Part shown: positions 1-7,238 of the stretch, piece after piece
Numbering within the stretch: the first letter of the stretch is position 1
Layout: each line of letters begins with the position of its first letter
Source of the DNA: Treponema sp.
GTDB lineage: Bacteria > Spirochaetota > Spirochaetia > Treponematales > Treponemataceae
Assembly: GCA_017395545.1 (NCBI GenBank)
Contig: JAFPUF010000027.1
Coordinates: 1-37,382, forward strand
Direction of reading: 5' to 3'
DNA: 37,382 bases
Made by a program: the position numbers and the translations under genes
Notes under the pieces: generated by a model
Seen by the model: the letters and a program-made list of their open reading frames with translations, nothing else
The model's database searches: none
Told to the model about the DNA's origin: nothing

Positions 1-118
1 GACAGGTTTCTTCTGCATAAGCGGTCTGTGCGTAGTTTCTGCCGCCCTTGCCTACACCATGATTAACATCAAGCCTGTGAAGAAGGTCAAAAAATCAAAA
101 AAAAGGAAGAAGAATTAA
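1..118 (+). CDS. C-terminal end of a membrane protein (partial)
   Basis: An open frame enters from the left edge and stops with TAA at 116-118. The 38 visible residues begin with a hydrophobic stretch (GFFCISGLCVVSAALAYTM) that looks like a final membrane segment. It is followed by a short tail rich in lysine and arginine (KKVKKSKKRKKN), which by the positive-inside rule would lie in the cytoplasm. Too little is visible to name a family; it could be the end of a transporter or other polytopic protein. Confidence 0.55.
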   Translation, partial: TGFFCISGLCVVSAALAYTMINIKPVKKVKKSKKRKKN

Positions 119-120
119 TA

Positions 121-238
121 ACGGGGGAAGTCTCCCCCTCGGCTACAATGGCTTCGCCATTTCCGCCTACCCCCTCTGCGGGGATCCCTGCGAGTTTGCA
201 AAGCAAACTCGACTTCAACGCCCCCGAAGGAGTTTCCA
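121..238. repeat. Intergenic hairpins upstream of the FGE-fold gene
   Basis: This short gap holds two clear inverted repeats. At 121-139 GGGGGA and TCCCCC flank a 4-nt loop, resembling the closing hairpin of the repeat copies at 5951-6030 and 30535-30632. At 191-211 a perfect 9-bp stem (CGAGTTTGC / GCAAACTCG) has a 3-nt loop. Neither is followed by a T run, so simple intrinsic termination is not supported. The Shine-Dalgarno sequence GAAGGAG for the next gene lies at 226-232. Confidence 0.5.
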
Positions 239-1204
239 ATGCGAAAATCTATCTCAATATTATTTACCCTGCTTTTTTCCGTTTCTGCCGTTTTCTCCCA
301 GGAATTCAACGCGCTCTCAATGGTTCGTCTCGGACCTGAAGAACCGGCCATTTACGATGTCTACATAATCGGCGACGGAAGCCAGTCTTACACTTCAACC
401 CGCTGGATAACCCCATTCGAAATCAACCGCTACGAGACGACTTACCAGCTCTGGTACGAAAACCGCGAGATTGCGGAGGCAATCGGATATAAATTCATCA
501 ACCCCGGACAAGAAGGAAGCAAAGGAAAACGCGGGGCAGAGCCGACAGCCGACTGCGACCAGCCGGTAACGATGATTTCCTGGTACGATGCGGTTGTATG
601 GTGCAATGCTTTTTCAGAAATTCACGGACTTACGCCCTGCTACACTCTCAACGGAAAAGTCCTCAAGGATGCGACAGACACAGTTTCGCTGGATTTGTGT
701 TCATGCAACTGGAAGGCAAACGGCTACCGTCTTCCGACCGAAGCAGAATGGGAATACGCCGCCCGAAAAACGATTTCCGGAATGCAGTCAGGGCTTCTCG
801 CCTCAGGTCAGGTCGATAAATACGGAAAAGAAGACGATTCAATCCCCGAAGAAGAAGTCGCCTGGACTGCCGCAAACGCACAGGGAACTCACAGAGTCGG
901 CACGGCAGGAACTCCTTTCCGGGACGACGCCCCGCTTCAGGCTGGAAGCGGAAATCCGAACGGCATGGGAATTTTCGACATGAGCGGAAACGTCTCGGAA
1001 TTCAACTGGGACTGGAACGGACGCTACATCGACACGGAGCCTGGAGCACGCGCCATTGGTGCGGAAGCTGGGAGCGAGCGGGTCAGCCGTGGCGGCAGCT
1101 GGAGCGAATACACGCCGTTCATCTGTGCCGGTGACCGCTACAGCTACGACCCGAACGAATGCTACAATTATCTTGGGTTCAGATTTGCAAGAACCGTAAA
1201 ATAA
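239..1204 (+). CDS. Exported FGE-sulfatase (SUMF1-like, C-type-lectin fold) protein
   Basis: The 321-residue protein has a signal peptide (residues 1-20, likely cleaved after VFS). One FGE-sulfatase domain follows, with RLPTEAEWEYAAR near 163-175, SGNVSEF, and a terminal RGGSW...GFR block from about 284. GAAGGAG seven nt upstream fixes the start. Family knowledge: true formylglycine-generating enzymes carry a copper-binding Cys pair just after GGS. Here that stretch reads GGSWSEYTPFIC and the pair is not in place, so sulfatase activation is doubtful. Treponemes carry many such exported proteins, often thought to be binding or display scaffolds; the C-terminal block also matches the shape of diversity-generating-retroelement target regions. 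The 3' end overlaps the convergent pseudouridine synthase by 37 bp. Confidence 0.85.
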   Translation: MRKSISILFTLLFSVSAVFSQEFNALSMVRLGPEEPAIYDVYIIGDGSQSYTSTRWITPFEINRYETTYQLWYENREIAEAIGYKFINPGQEGSKGKRGAEPTADCDQPVTMISWYDAVVWCNAFSEIHGLTPCYTLNGKVLKDATDTVSLDLCSCNWKANGYRLPTEAEWEYAARKTISGMQSGLLASGQVDKYGKEDDSIPEEEVAWTAANAQGTHRVGTAGTPFRDDAPLQAGSGNPNGMGIFDMSGNVSEFNWDWNGRYIDTEPGARAIGAEAGSERVSRGGSWSEYTPFICAGDRYSYDPNECYNYLGFRFARTVK

Positions 1205-1878
1205 TCAGGAAGTTCAATCTCAAAAGTTTTTGTTTTTCCGTCTTTTAATGGAATCGTAAGTCTTGACGAGCACAAAAGAAGATTCTTGATTTTCAGGTAT
1301 TTTTTTGCCAGTTTATTGAACTTGAAATTGCCGTGCCTGTCATCTCCGCAAATCGGGGCACCGGCCGAAGCAAGATGAATCCTTATCTGGTGCATACGCC
1401 CCGTCCCAAGTTTGAGATGAATTTTCGAGAATGTCAGAGTTTTTTGTTCAGCAGTCACAGTCTGGTCGGTGAGCGTAGTCGAACCGACTTCCTCAACCAC
1501 AAAATTCGTAACAGCAGCCTGCTCACGCTGATTTTTTCCGTTTTTTTTGATAACGCTGCCTGAAATTGTGCCGGACTTCTGCTTTTTTCCGTTTATCACA
1601 GGCTCCCCGAAACAGATTGCGGTGTATTCTTTCTGTACCTGCTTCGACGCGATAAGTTCAATCCATTTTGAGGCAGCTTTTGAGTTTTTCGCCACCACCA
1701 TAAGGCCGCAGGTTTCCTTGTCGAGCCGGTGCACAAGGTGAACGCGGAAGCCCACCTGCTTTGAAAATTCCTCGTCGAGAGGATGTGCAATTCCTTCCCC
1801 GCCCTGAACCGGAACTCCGGCAGGCTTATTTATCACAAAAATTTCATCATCTTCATAAAGAATCGGGATTTGAGTCAT
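1168..1878 (-). CDS. RluA-family RNA pseudouridine synthase
   Basis: The 236-residue protein converts specific uridines in structured RNA to pseudouridine in the cytoplasm. The diagnostic HRLDKETCGL motif places the catalytic aspartate at D53, and the N-terminal INKPAG motif is at 16-21. RMHQIRIHLA and the C-terminal strands are also typical. No S4 domain precedes the catalytic domain, so it resembles short RluA/RluC-like members; rRNA versus tRNA substrate cannot be told. An in-frame TGA 18 nt upstream limits the choice of start. The ATG lies 7 nt after a TATTAT -10 box and has no Shine-Dalgarno sequence. The last 37 bp overlap the convergent FGE-fold gene. Confidence 0.9.
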   Translation of the reverse strand: MTQIPILYEDDEIFVINKPAGVPVQGGEGIAHPLDEEFSKQVGFRVHLVHRLDKETCGLMVVAKNSKAASKWIELIASKQVQKEYTAICFGEPVINGKKQKSGTISGSVIKKNGKNQREQAAVTNFVVEEVGSTTLTDQTVTAEQKTLTFSKIHLKLGTGRMHQIRIHLASAGAPICGDDRHGNFKFNKLAKKYLKIKNLLLCSSRLTIPLKDGKTKTFEIELPDYFTVLANLNPR

Positions 1879-1885
1879 ACGGGAA

Positions 1886-1914
1886 ATAATAGGTCAAAAG
1901 CCGTTTTTCATCAA
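1886..1914 (-). promoter_or_regulatory. Promoter of the pseudouridine synthase gene
   Basis: On the minus strand TTGATG (1914-1909) is separated by 17 nt from TATTAT (1891-1886), which ends 7 nt before the ATG. The predicted transcript begins at or next to the start codon. Confidence 0.5.
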
Positions 1915-1926
1915 CTGACAACAAAA

Positions 1927-2064
1927 AATGTGTCCGCTTCCTTGCTTCGCTTTCAGCGCCAGGTGGTGTAGCAGCGGCTTTGAAGCCGTTCCCGGCGGGA
2001 ATGCAGCGATAGCGGAACTGCGGAACAACCGGCCCGACGCGTAGCGGCGGGAGGCGCCCATATT
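1927..2064. repeat. GC-rich intergenic repeat with palindromes
   Basis: This block is clearly more GC-rich than its surroundings and contains CGGCTT-TG-AAGCCG (1975-1988) and TTCCC-GGC-GGGAA just after it. Its reverse complement aligns by eye with the gap at 35575-35635: both share GTCGGGC, then GGTTCCGCT or AGTTCCGCT, CGCT-CATTCC and GGAACG. It is probably one member of a dispersed, diverged non-coding repeat family. No ORF with coding character lies in it. Confidence 0.5.
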
Positions 2065-2083
2065 CCAATGTTTATTTTTTTAT

Positions 2084-2112
2084 TTTTCAATTTTCACTTT
2101 TCAGTTTATACT
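2084..2112 (+). promoter_or_regulatory. Promoter for the transglutaminase-like gene
   Basis: TTTTCA (2084-2089), 17 nt, TATACT (2107-2112), then exactly 6 nt to the ATG at 2119. The -35-like hexamer sits inside a TTTTCAATTTTC-type repeat. No Shine-Dalgarno sequence is present, so a leaderless message is predicted. Confidence 0.5.
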
Positions 2113-2118
2113 GATTGT

Positions 2119-3309
2119 ATGCGCAAATTTTCAATAATTTTTTTTCTGTACCTGACTTTTTTTCCGGTCTTTTCTGAGATTATCACCTCTGAAAAATTTT
2201 CTTACTCAATCGATTTTCCGGAGGGGTACGAAATCACCGACATGGAAACGGACGAAACGACTGTCATTTTCAAGAACAAATACCTTGCGGCACACGCCCT
2301 GATCCGGGTCTGGCCGGACTCAAAATTCAAGTCGGCGGACGAAGCGCTCAAAGACACCCTCAAAAGGCTCAACGCGACCGCAGACTATTCCGAGGCTGTC
2401 TGGAGAAGGCAGAAATGCTCAATCGCATCTTTTGAAAGCCCGCTTCTGTTTCCGGACGGGGCTGCAAAAGGATGGGGAGCGTGCATTCCTCTCCCGCAAA
2501 AAAAAGGCTACCTCTCACTTTTGTCCTATGCGCCCTCAAAAAACTACGATGACCTTGCGCAGGTCCTGATTTCGCCGGTTGATTCCGTTCTGATTGACGC
2601 GGGAAGTTTCAGGGAGCCGGGGCTCATCACCTCAGCTTTCTATCCGAGAAATTCGCCGAAAACGATTGAACTCACAATTGACGGACAAAAAATTTCCACA
2701 AAAATCGATTCGGCTGACAAAGAAGCGAGCCAGTTCGTGATTGACCGGGAATTCGCAGTGTTTTCTTTTTATGCGGCGAACAATCTCCCGGAAATGTACG
2801 ATGCGTGGGTGCGTTTTTACCGGCTTCTTGCGCGCGACTCAATGGAAAGGGTAAAAAAAGTTTCGTTTGATATTTATACGGCGCTTCGTGAAAGCTGTGA
2901 AAAAAAAGACTCCGCAAATCCTGACGCAGCGCTGGCGCAAAGTCTTCTTTTCTGGTCTCAGGATTTTAATTACAAAAGAAAATCTTCGACTTATGACAAG
3001 GCAGATATTGAAAGTATTCCCGCGATTCTGGAAGGCGGCTCAAGCGACTGCGACGGCCGTTCGCTTCTTTTGATGTGCATCCTTAAAAACTGTTCGGTTG
3101 ACAGCTGCATGTTCATCTCAGCGCAGTACAGCCATGCGCTTCTGGGAGTTTTTTTCCCCGATAAACAGGGACAGACAATCAAAGTTGATGACGGTGCGAA
3201 CGGAAAAGAATATCTTGTCGGAGAAACCACGGCAAAAAAACTGACGCTAGGAATGATGCCGGCAGATATGGCCGACAGAAAAGGCTGGCTTCCGGTAGAA
3301 TTGCCGTAA
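2119..3309 (+). CDS. Secreted transglutaminase-like (cysteine protease fold) protein
   Basis: The 396-residue product starts with a signal peptide (MRKFSIIFFLYLTFFPVFS). I chose the ATG at 2119 and not the one at 2068: it begins the signal peptide and lies 6 nt after a good -10 box. The first two thirds is not recognised. The last third carries a plausible catalytic triad in transglutaminase-core order: Cys in SSDCDGRS (residue 311), His in QYSHALLGV (339) and Asp in KVDDG (357/358). That fold includes bacterial transglutaminases and peptidases; the substrate is unknown. It is convergent with the small gene at 3326-3745, 16 nt away. Confidence 0.65.
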   Translation: MRKFSIIFFLYLTFFPVFSEIITSEKFSYSIDFPEGYEITDMETDETTVIFKNKYLAAHALIRVWPDSKFKSADEALKDTLKRLNATADYSEAVWRRQKCSIASFESPLLFPDGAAKGWGACIPLPQKKGYLSLLSYAPSKNYDDLAQVLISPVDSVLIDAGSFREPGLITSAFYPRNSPKTIELTIDGQKISTKIDSADKEASQFVIDREFAVFSFYAANNLPEMYDAWVRFYRLLARDSMERVKKVSFDIYTALRESCEKKDSANPDAALAQSLLFWSQDFNYKRKSSTYDKADIESIPAILEGGSSDCDGRSLLLMCILKNCSVDSCMFISAQYSHALLGVFFPDKQGQTIKVDDGANGKEYLVGETTAKKLTLGMMPADMADRKGWLPVELP

Positions 3310-3325
3310 CGACAGCCTTCAAACT

Positions 3326-3745
3326 CTAGCAGCGCACGATATCCGCGCCTGCGTCTTTTTCACAGAAGAAGCAGTAGTGGGCGTGCTTTGCGGACAGTTC
3401 TTCCATGTAAAAATCACGGTTTTCAAAAATCTCTGCCGGGATAGCAAAACCAATCACGGAAACGCAGTCTTTTATCCGGCGGGCTGTATGTTTCATTGCG
3501 GCAGTGAACTGCTCATAGCCGGCATTTTTATCGAAAACAGGCTTAATAAATACGAATTTTCCGTTTTCTTCAAAAGACTTCAGCTGTTCACGGAGATTCG
3601 CAAGATAATCCTCGTTGTACTCTTCGGCTCCGGCCTCCACGTCACTCCACTTTACAGGGAAGTCTTTTTTTTCAAGGGAAACGCTCTCCCCGCCGGTTGT
3701 GTACAATTTACTTTCTTTAACTTCGAATAATCGCTCTAGTTTCAT
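3326..3745 (-). CDS. Small conserved-looking hypothetical protein
   Basis: The 139-residue soluble protein has no signal peptide or membrane segment and I do not recognise the family. Features: a charged N-terminal half (KLERLFEVKES; EEYNEDYLANLREQLKSFEE), a central strand FVFIKPVFD, and a C-terminal part with five cysteine/histidine residues near HAHYCFFCEKD and a final VRC. The start is supported by TATAAT ending exactly 6 nt before the ATG (minus strand, 3757-3752). There is no Shine-Dalgarno sequence, so the message is predicted to be leaderless. Confidence 0.6.
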   Translation of the reverse strand: MKLERLFEVKESKLYTTGGESVSLEKKDFPVKWSDVEAGAEEYNEDYLANLREQLKSFEENGKFVFIKPVFDKNAGYEQFTAAMKHTARRIKDCVSVIGFAIPAEIFENRDFYMEELSAKHAHYCFFCEKDAGADIVRC

Positions 3746-3751
3746 AACAGA

Positions 3752-3757
3752 ATTATA
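3752..3757 (-). promoter_or_regulatory. Consensus -10 box 6 nt before the start codon
   Basis: A perfect TATAAT on the minus strand. The first transcribed base would be the A of the ATG at 3745. No convincing -35 is visible. Confidence 0.45.
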
Positions 3758-3796
3758 TCAAAAAAATGGAAAGTAGAAAATGGGAACAAAAAAAAT

Positions 3797-3864
3797 ACGG
3801 ATTTGTTCAGACCAGCCGTCTTCACGATTTCAATGTGAGCAGCGTCAGTCACAAACAAATCCGT
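3797..3864. repeat. Long-range inverted repeat downstream of the pectate lyase gene
   Basis: ACGGATTTGTT (3797-3807) and AACAAATCCGT (3854-3864) are perfect 11-bp complements separated by 46 nt. They lie just past the pectate lyase stop codon. They could form a 3' end structure, but there is no clean T run next to the stem. Confidence 0.35.
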
Positions 3865-3885
3865 TTGTAAATTATGAATTGCGCA

Positions 3886-5673
3886 TTAGAATGAGTATCC
3901 GGCTCCTGCGTAAGAACTTACATTGCTCTTGGCTGTTGATGTTGAGTCAAGGGAATATGAGTAGCTTACCGTGAATGGCTTCGATGAAGTTGTTGTTGAC
4001 GAGCAGCCCTTTGAAGAAGAATCTGAGTTTCCGCTTGAATACAAGGTTCCGTAAGAATCCTTGAAGCTGTACTTGATTCCGCTTGAGAAGATATTGTTCT
4101 CTGCGATGATAAGAGCATTTTTTCGGACTCCGACCGCATACTGCTGAGTGTATGTCGGGCTTGAAGCGTGGTAGTAGTTGTTAAACATGTGGAGCTTAGA
4201 GTTTCGTACCATCGGAAGACGCTGGCCACAGTTGTAGAAATAGTTGTGGTGGAGCGAAATCGTTCGTGTTGAATTTGAGCCGTCAGAATCGCTTGAACCG
4301 ATCAGCATTGTCTTGTCGTGGTCCTGGAACTTACACCATGAGACCGTGATGTTTTTAACTGAGCCTTTCATATCGAGAAGACCGTCGTAAGTCTGCCATT
4401 TTTCAGATGTTGAGCCGCCTGTTGAGACATAGCTTAATCCCATTGAGTCTTTGAGGGTACAGTGGTCAATCCAGATATTGCTTGAAGAGCCCTGGATTAC
4501 GACACAGTCCCACTGAGCGTTGTAGCCGTCGTCTTCTTCGTGATGAGGGAACGGGTCATAAGCGTCCTGAATCGTGAGGTTTCTGAGAACTACATTTGAG
4601 ACGCTTGAGATATTGAGCATACCGCCTTTGAGTCCAGAAGAAGAAGTTTTTCCGATAATCCATGTGTTTGAAGCGACATTCACCTTGATGATTGAGCCGT
4701 AAGCCGAGTTACATGCCCAGAGGTATGAGCCGAGCGAGCTTTCCGGAGAAGAAGATGATGAATCGTCGGTAGAAGTTGAGCAGGATTTTGCATAAGCAGT
4801 CTTGAATGAAGAATATGAAGTGTATGCGCTTGAAGTGTTAGATTTTACGAGTGAATCGAGCGAAGAAGTCGTTCCGCCCGCAGTTGAAGGCATATATCCG
4901 TTTGAAAGGTCAATCATTCCGTTCACATAGATAATGTAGCCGCCTTTTTTTGCGTAAGTGATGAAATCTGAGCGTGAAGAAACTGTTACTGTACTTGAAG
5001 GCGTTGTTACGCTCGCATATCCGGTCGGAGTGTCAGAAATTGAGAGAGAGATTCCGCTTGAAGAAGATGATGATGACGAGCTTGATGAAGAAGAACTTGA
5101 AGATGAACCGACAGCACACTTAATGTAGTAAAGAGAGATTGCAGAACCTGTAGACATGAGGTAGTAAGTTCCGCTTGAAGAAATAGAATAAGTGTAGGCA
5201 GCAACAGATGAAGAGACTTCGTTTTTGCTTACAAGTGTTCCGCTTGAGTTATAAAGGCCGAGGTAGCGTCCGCTCGCTCCGTCTGCATAAACGGTTACGG
5301 TAGCAGAACCGCTTGTAGTGAATCCGACACAGCGGTAGCTTGCAACAGAGCCGGCCCCGCCGAGATTGATTTTACGGTCAATTGAAGTGCTGTTAATCGT
5401 AACGGCCGTAATGGCAGGAATTGTTACGGTTTTAGAACTTGTGGCATAAATCGTGTAGTTGCCCGAAGTCGTGTTTGAAGTGAGGGTCGCGCTTTTTGTG
5501 AGGCTGGTCGCATACAGCGAAGAAGTGCCTGAAATTGTTGCGCGGTCGCTGGAAGCTTCGAGAGCAGCAGACGATGAATCTTCCTCAACCGAAATGTCCG
5601 AACATCCTGCAAAAAGCATGGAAGCAGCAAAAGCAAAGGCTAAAAGCCCTTTTGAAAAAATACTTTTTTTCAT
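3886..5673 (-). CDS. Pectate lyase (PL1 family), secreted lipoprotein
   Basis: The 595-residue enzyme cleaves polygalacturonate by beta-elimination. The start at 5673 is fixed by AAGGAG 7-8 nt upstream; a longer reading to 5745 has no ribosome site. Residues 1-24 form a lipoprotein signal with lipobox LFAGC, so Cys24 should be lipidated. About 40-188 is a Ser/Thr-rich beta domain, perhaps carbohydrate-binding. Then comes a run of 17 serines (190-206, codons mixed), a linker. The lyase domain follows: NVVLRNLTIQDAYDPFPHHE, WIDHCTLKD near 402, DGLLDMKG, and RLPMVRN near 488 with the likely catalytic arginine. It is a single-gene unit between a terminator-bearing gap and a weak 3' structure. Confidence 0.92.
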   Translation of the reverse strand: MKKSIFSKGLLAFAFAASMLFAGCSDISVEEDSSSAALEASSDRATISGTSSLYATSLTKSATLTSNTTSGNYTIYATSSKTVTIPAITAVTINSTSIDRKINLGGAGSVASYRCVGFTTSGSATVTVYADGASGRYLGLYNSSGTLVSKNEVSSSVAAYTYSISSSGTYYLMSTGSAISLYYIKCAVGSSSSSSSSSSSSSSSSSGISLSISDTPTGYASVTTPSSTVTVSSRSDFITYAKKGGYIIYVNGMIDLSNGYMPSTAGGTTSSLDSLVKSNTSSAYTSYSSFKTAYAKSCSTSTDDSSSSSPESSLGSYLWACNSAYGSIIKVNVASNTWIIGKTSSSGLKGGMLNISSVSNVVLRNLTIQDAYDPFPHHEEDDGYNAQWDCVVIQGSSSNIWIDHCTLKDSMGLSYVSTGGSTSEKWQTYDGLLDMKGSVKNITVSWCKFQDHDKTMLIGSSDSDGSNSTRTISLHHNYFYNCGQRLPMVRNSKLHMFNNYYHASSPTYTQQYAVGVRKNALIIAENNIFSSGIKYSFKDSYGTLYSSGNSDSSSKGCSSTTTSSKPFTVSYSYSLDSTSTAKSNVSSYAGAGYSF

Positions 5674-5907
5674 TAATTTCTCCTTTTGTAATAAAAAGAC
5701 TTTGATTTTTCCGAAGAAAGAGGATTTCAAAGCATATATCTCCAAAATCTCTAACCCCCGAAATTTTCTGCGTGCAATCTATAACAGAAATATCCAAATA
5801 TCAACGCTTTTTGCAAGATTTTGACATTTTATAAGAGAATTATTCTTTAGGATAAGAGTTTTCTAAGAAACAAAGGTGACAGGAAAGATGGAATGCGTGC
5901 GATATGC

Positions 5908-5944
5908 AAAAAAAATGCCGCACGGCCAATAAAAGCCATGCAGC
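5908..5944 (-). terminator. Rho-independent terminator of the serC-serA operon
   Basis: Reading the minus strand, GCTGCATGGC (5944-5935) pairs with GCCGTGCGGC (5926-5917) over 10 positions including two G-U pairs. The 8-nt loop is followed by A and eight T (5916-5908). It lies about 115 nt beyond the serA stop, so the transcript would carry the 5951-6030 repeat in its 3' UTR. Confidence 0.75.
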
Positions 5945-5950
5945 GTTTAC

Positions 5951-6030
5951 GGGGTTTTAGGGGCTTGCCCCTAGGAGAATGGGGTGTGACGCAACGAAGT
6001 GCGGCACAGGGGAAAGGCTTTTCCCCTCCC
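5951..6030. repeat. GC-rich intergenic repeat, copy 1
   Basis: It contains TAGGGGC-TT-GCCCCTA and the hairpin GGGGAAA-GGC-TTTTCCCC. Its order of blocks (GGGGC, GGAGA.., GGGGTGTG, GAAG, AGGGG-AAGGCTTT-CCCCTCC) matches the copy at 30535-30632 in the same orientation. Confidence 0.6.
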
Positions 6031-6061
6031 CTTTCAATTTTCAATTTTCCGTTTTCAATTT
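6031..6061. repeat. TTTTCAATTTTCCG-type short repeat
   Basis: It comprises tandem-like TTTTCAATTTTC units with a central TTCCGTTTTCAA. Related stretches lie at 2081-2106, 18905-18930 (opposite strand), 27992-28026 and 33190-33217 (opposite strand), always at gene borders. Confidence 0.5.
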
Positions 6062-7238
6062 ATGCATAAATTGGTCTTACTTTGATAACACCGTCGATTG
6101 CTTCGAATGCGTTCAAAGTGTCGCCTTCTACTTTTCCGTCAACATCGATAAGAGCGTACGCGAGGTCATTTTTGTTCTGATCGACCATGCCTGCGATGTT
6201 GAGTTTTGCGTTTCCAAGGACTGCCGTAAACTGAGCAATCATGTTCGGAACATTTTTATGTGCGATACAAAGTCGTGTTCCGTTTGCAGGAATTTCTGAG
6301 TTCAGGAAAGTCTTCGGGAAGTTCACTGAATTCCGGATTTCTCCGAATTCGAGGAAGTCGCGCAATTCTTTTACTGCCATTACAGCACAGTTATCCTCAG
6401 CCTCTGGAGTAGAAGCGCCAAGATGCGGCAGACAGATTACTTTGTCGCATTTAAGAAGCTCTTCGTCAGCAAAGTCTGTGATGAGGGCTGCAACCTTTCC
6501 AGAATTGAGGGCTGCAAGAATGTCTGCGTTGTTTACCAGGCCACCACGAGCGAAGTTCACGATACGAACGCCGTCTTTCATTGTTTTGATTGAAGAAGCG
6601 TTAATCATGCCCTTTGTATCGTTTGTCTGTGGAACATGAACTGTGATATAGTCAGATTTTGTGTAAACACCTTCGAGAGTGTCAGAGATTTTGACATTGC
6701 GGTCAAGGGCGAGAGCAGCTTTTACTGAAAGGAACGGATCGTAGCCGATTACGTTCATTCCCAGAGCGATAGCTGTGTTTGCGACCATTGCACCGATTGC
6801 GCCCAGGCCGATAACGCCAAGTGTTTTTCCTTTAAGCTCCGGTCCTACGAACTGAGACTTGCCTTTTTCTGCGAGGGCAGGAATCTCGTCGCCTTTACCA
6901 GCAAGACCTGCGACCCATTTGTTTGCAGCAACTGCCGGTCGGCTTGAAAGCAAAAGACCGAGGATAACAAGCTCTTTTACAGCGTTTGCGTTTGCGCCAG
7001 GAGTGTTGAATACGACAATGCCCTTTGCAGCCAGTTCGTCACAAGGAATGTTGTTAACACCTGCACCTGCGCGGCCGACAGCCTTAACGCTTGCAGGAAG
7101 TTCCATTGAGTGCATATCAGCCGAGCGGACAAGAATAGCGTCCGCATTGTTGATTTCAGAAGCAACCTCATAGTCATCACGAGGGAAGTTCTCCAGTCCG
7201 ATAGCACTGATTTTATTTAAAGTCTGAATCTTGTACAT
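6060..7238 (-). CDS. serA: D-3-phosphoglycerate dehydrogenase
   Basis: The 392-residue protein oxidises 3-phosphoglycerate to 3-phosphohydroxypyruvate, the first step of serine synthesis. An N-terminal catalytic half carries GRAGAGVNNIP. The Rossmann motif GVIGLGAIG is near residue 141, NFARGG near 228 and the catalytic His in LPHLGAST near 272. From about 320 a C-terminal ACT domain (RLCIAHKNVPNMIAQF) suggests amino-acid feedback. The ATG overlaps the serC stop by one base (TAATG), so the pair is translationally coupled, in the order of reactions reversed relative to the pathway. Confidence 0.95.
   Translation of the reverse strand: MYKIQTLNKISAIGLENFPRDDYEVASEINNADAILVRSADMHSMELPASVKAVGRAGAGVNNIPCDELAAKGIVVFNTPGANANAVKELVILGLLLSSRPAVAANKWVAGLAGKGDEIPALAEKGKSQFVGPELKGKTLGVIGLGAIGAMVANTAIALGMNVIGYDPFLSVKAALALDRNVKISDTLEGVYTKSDYITVHVPQTNDTKGMINASSIKTMKDGVRIVNFARGGLVNNADILAALNSGKVAALITDFADEELLKCDKVICLPHLGASTPEAEDNCAVMAVKELRDFLEFGEIRNSVNFPKTFLNSEIPANGTRLCIAHKNVPNMIAQFTAVLGNAKLNIAGMVDQNKNDLAYALIDVDGKVEGDTLNAFEAIDGVIKVRPIYA

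Larger units (their letters stand above)
5674..6059. other. Gene-free gap between pectate lyase and serA
   Basis: In this 386-base stretch I see the Shine-Dalgarno region and a possible minus-strand promoter for the lyase gene (TTGATA near 5803-5808, TATAGA near 5782-5787, spacing about 15 nt, weak). There is also the serCA terminator at 5908-5944, a GC-rich repeat at 5951-6030, and a TTTTCAATTTTCC-type repeat at 6031-6061 running up to the serA stop codon. The short ORFs across it have no coding character. Confidence 0.5.

Noticed and set aside
239..1204. A working sulfatase-activating formylglycine-generating enzyme
   Set aside because: The Cys pair expected right after GGS is missing, and the protein is exported with no sulfatase gene nearby.
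3326..3745. Plus-strand ORF 3377-3730 as the real gene in this place
   Set aside because: The minus-strand frame has a promoter box at the right distance and a natural charged composition; the plus frame is Phe/Cys-rich and has neither.
5056..5106. Poly-serine run in the pectate lyase as a phase-variable repeat
   Set aside because: The 17 serines use mixed codons (TCA, TCT, TCG, AGC, AGT), so slippage of a simple repeat is unlikely.
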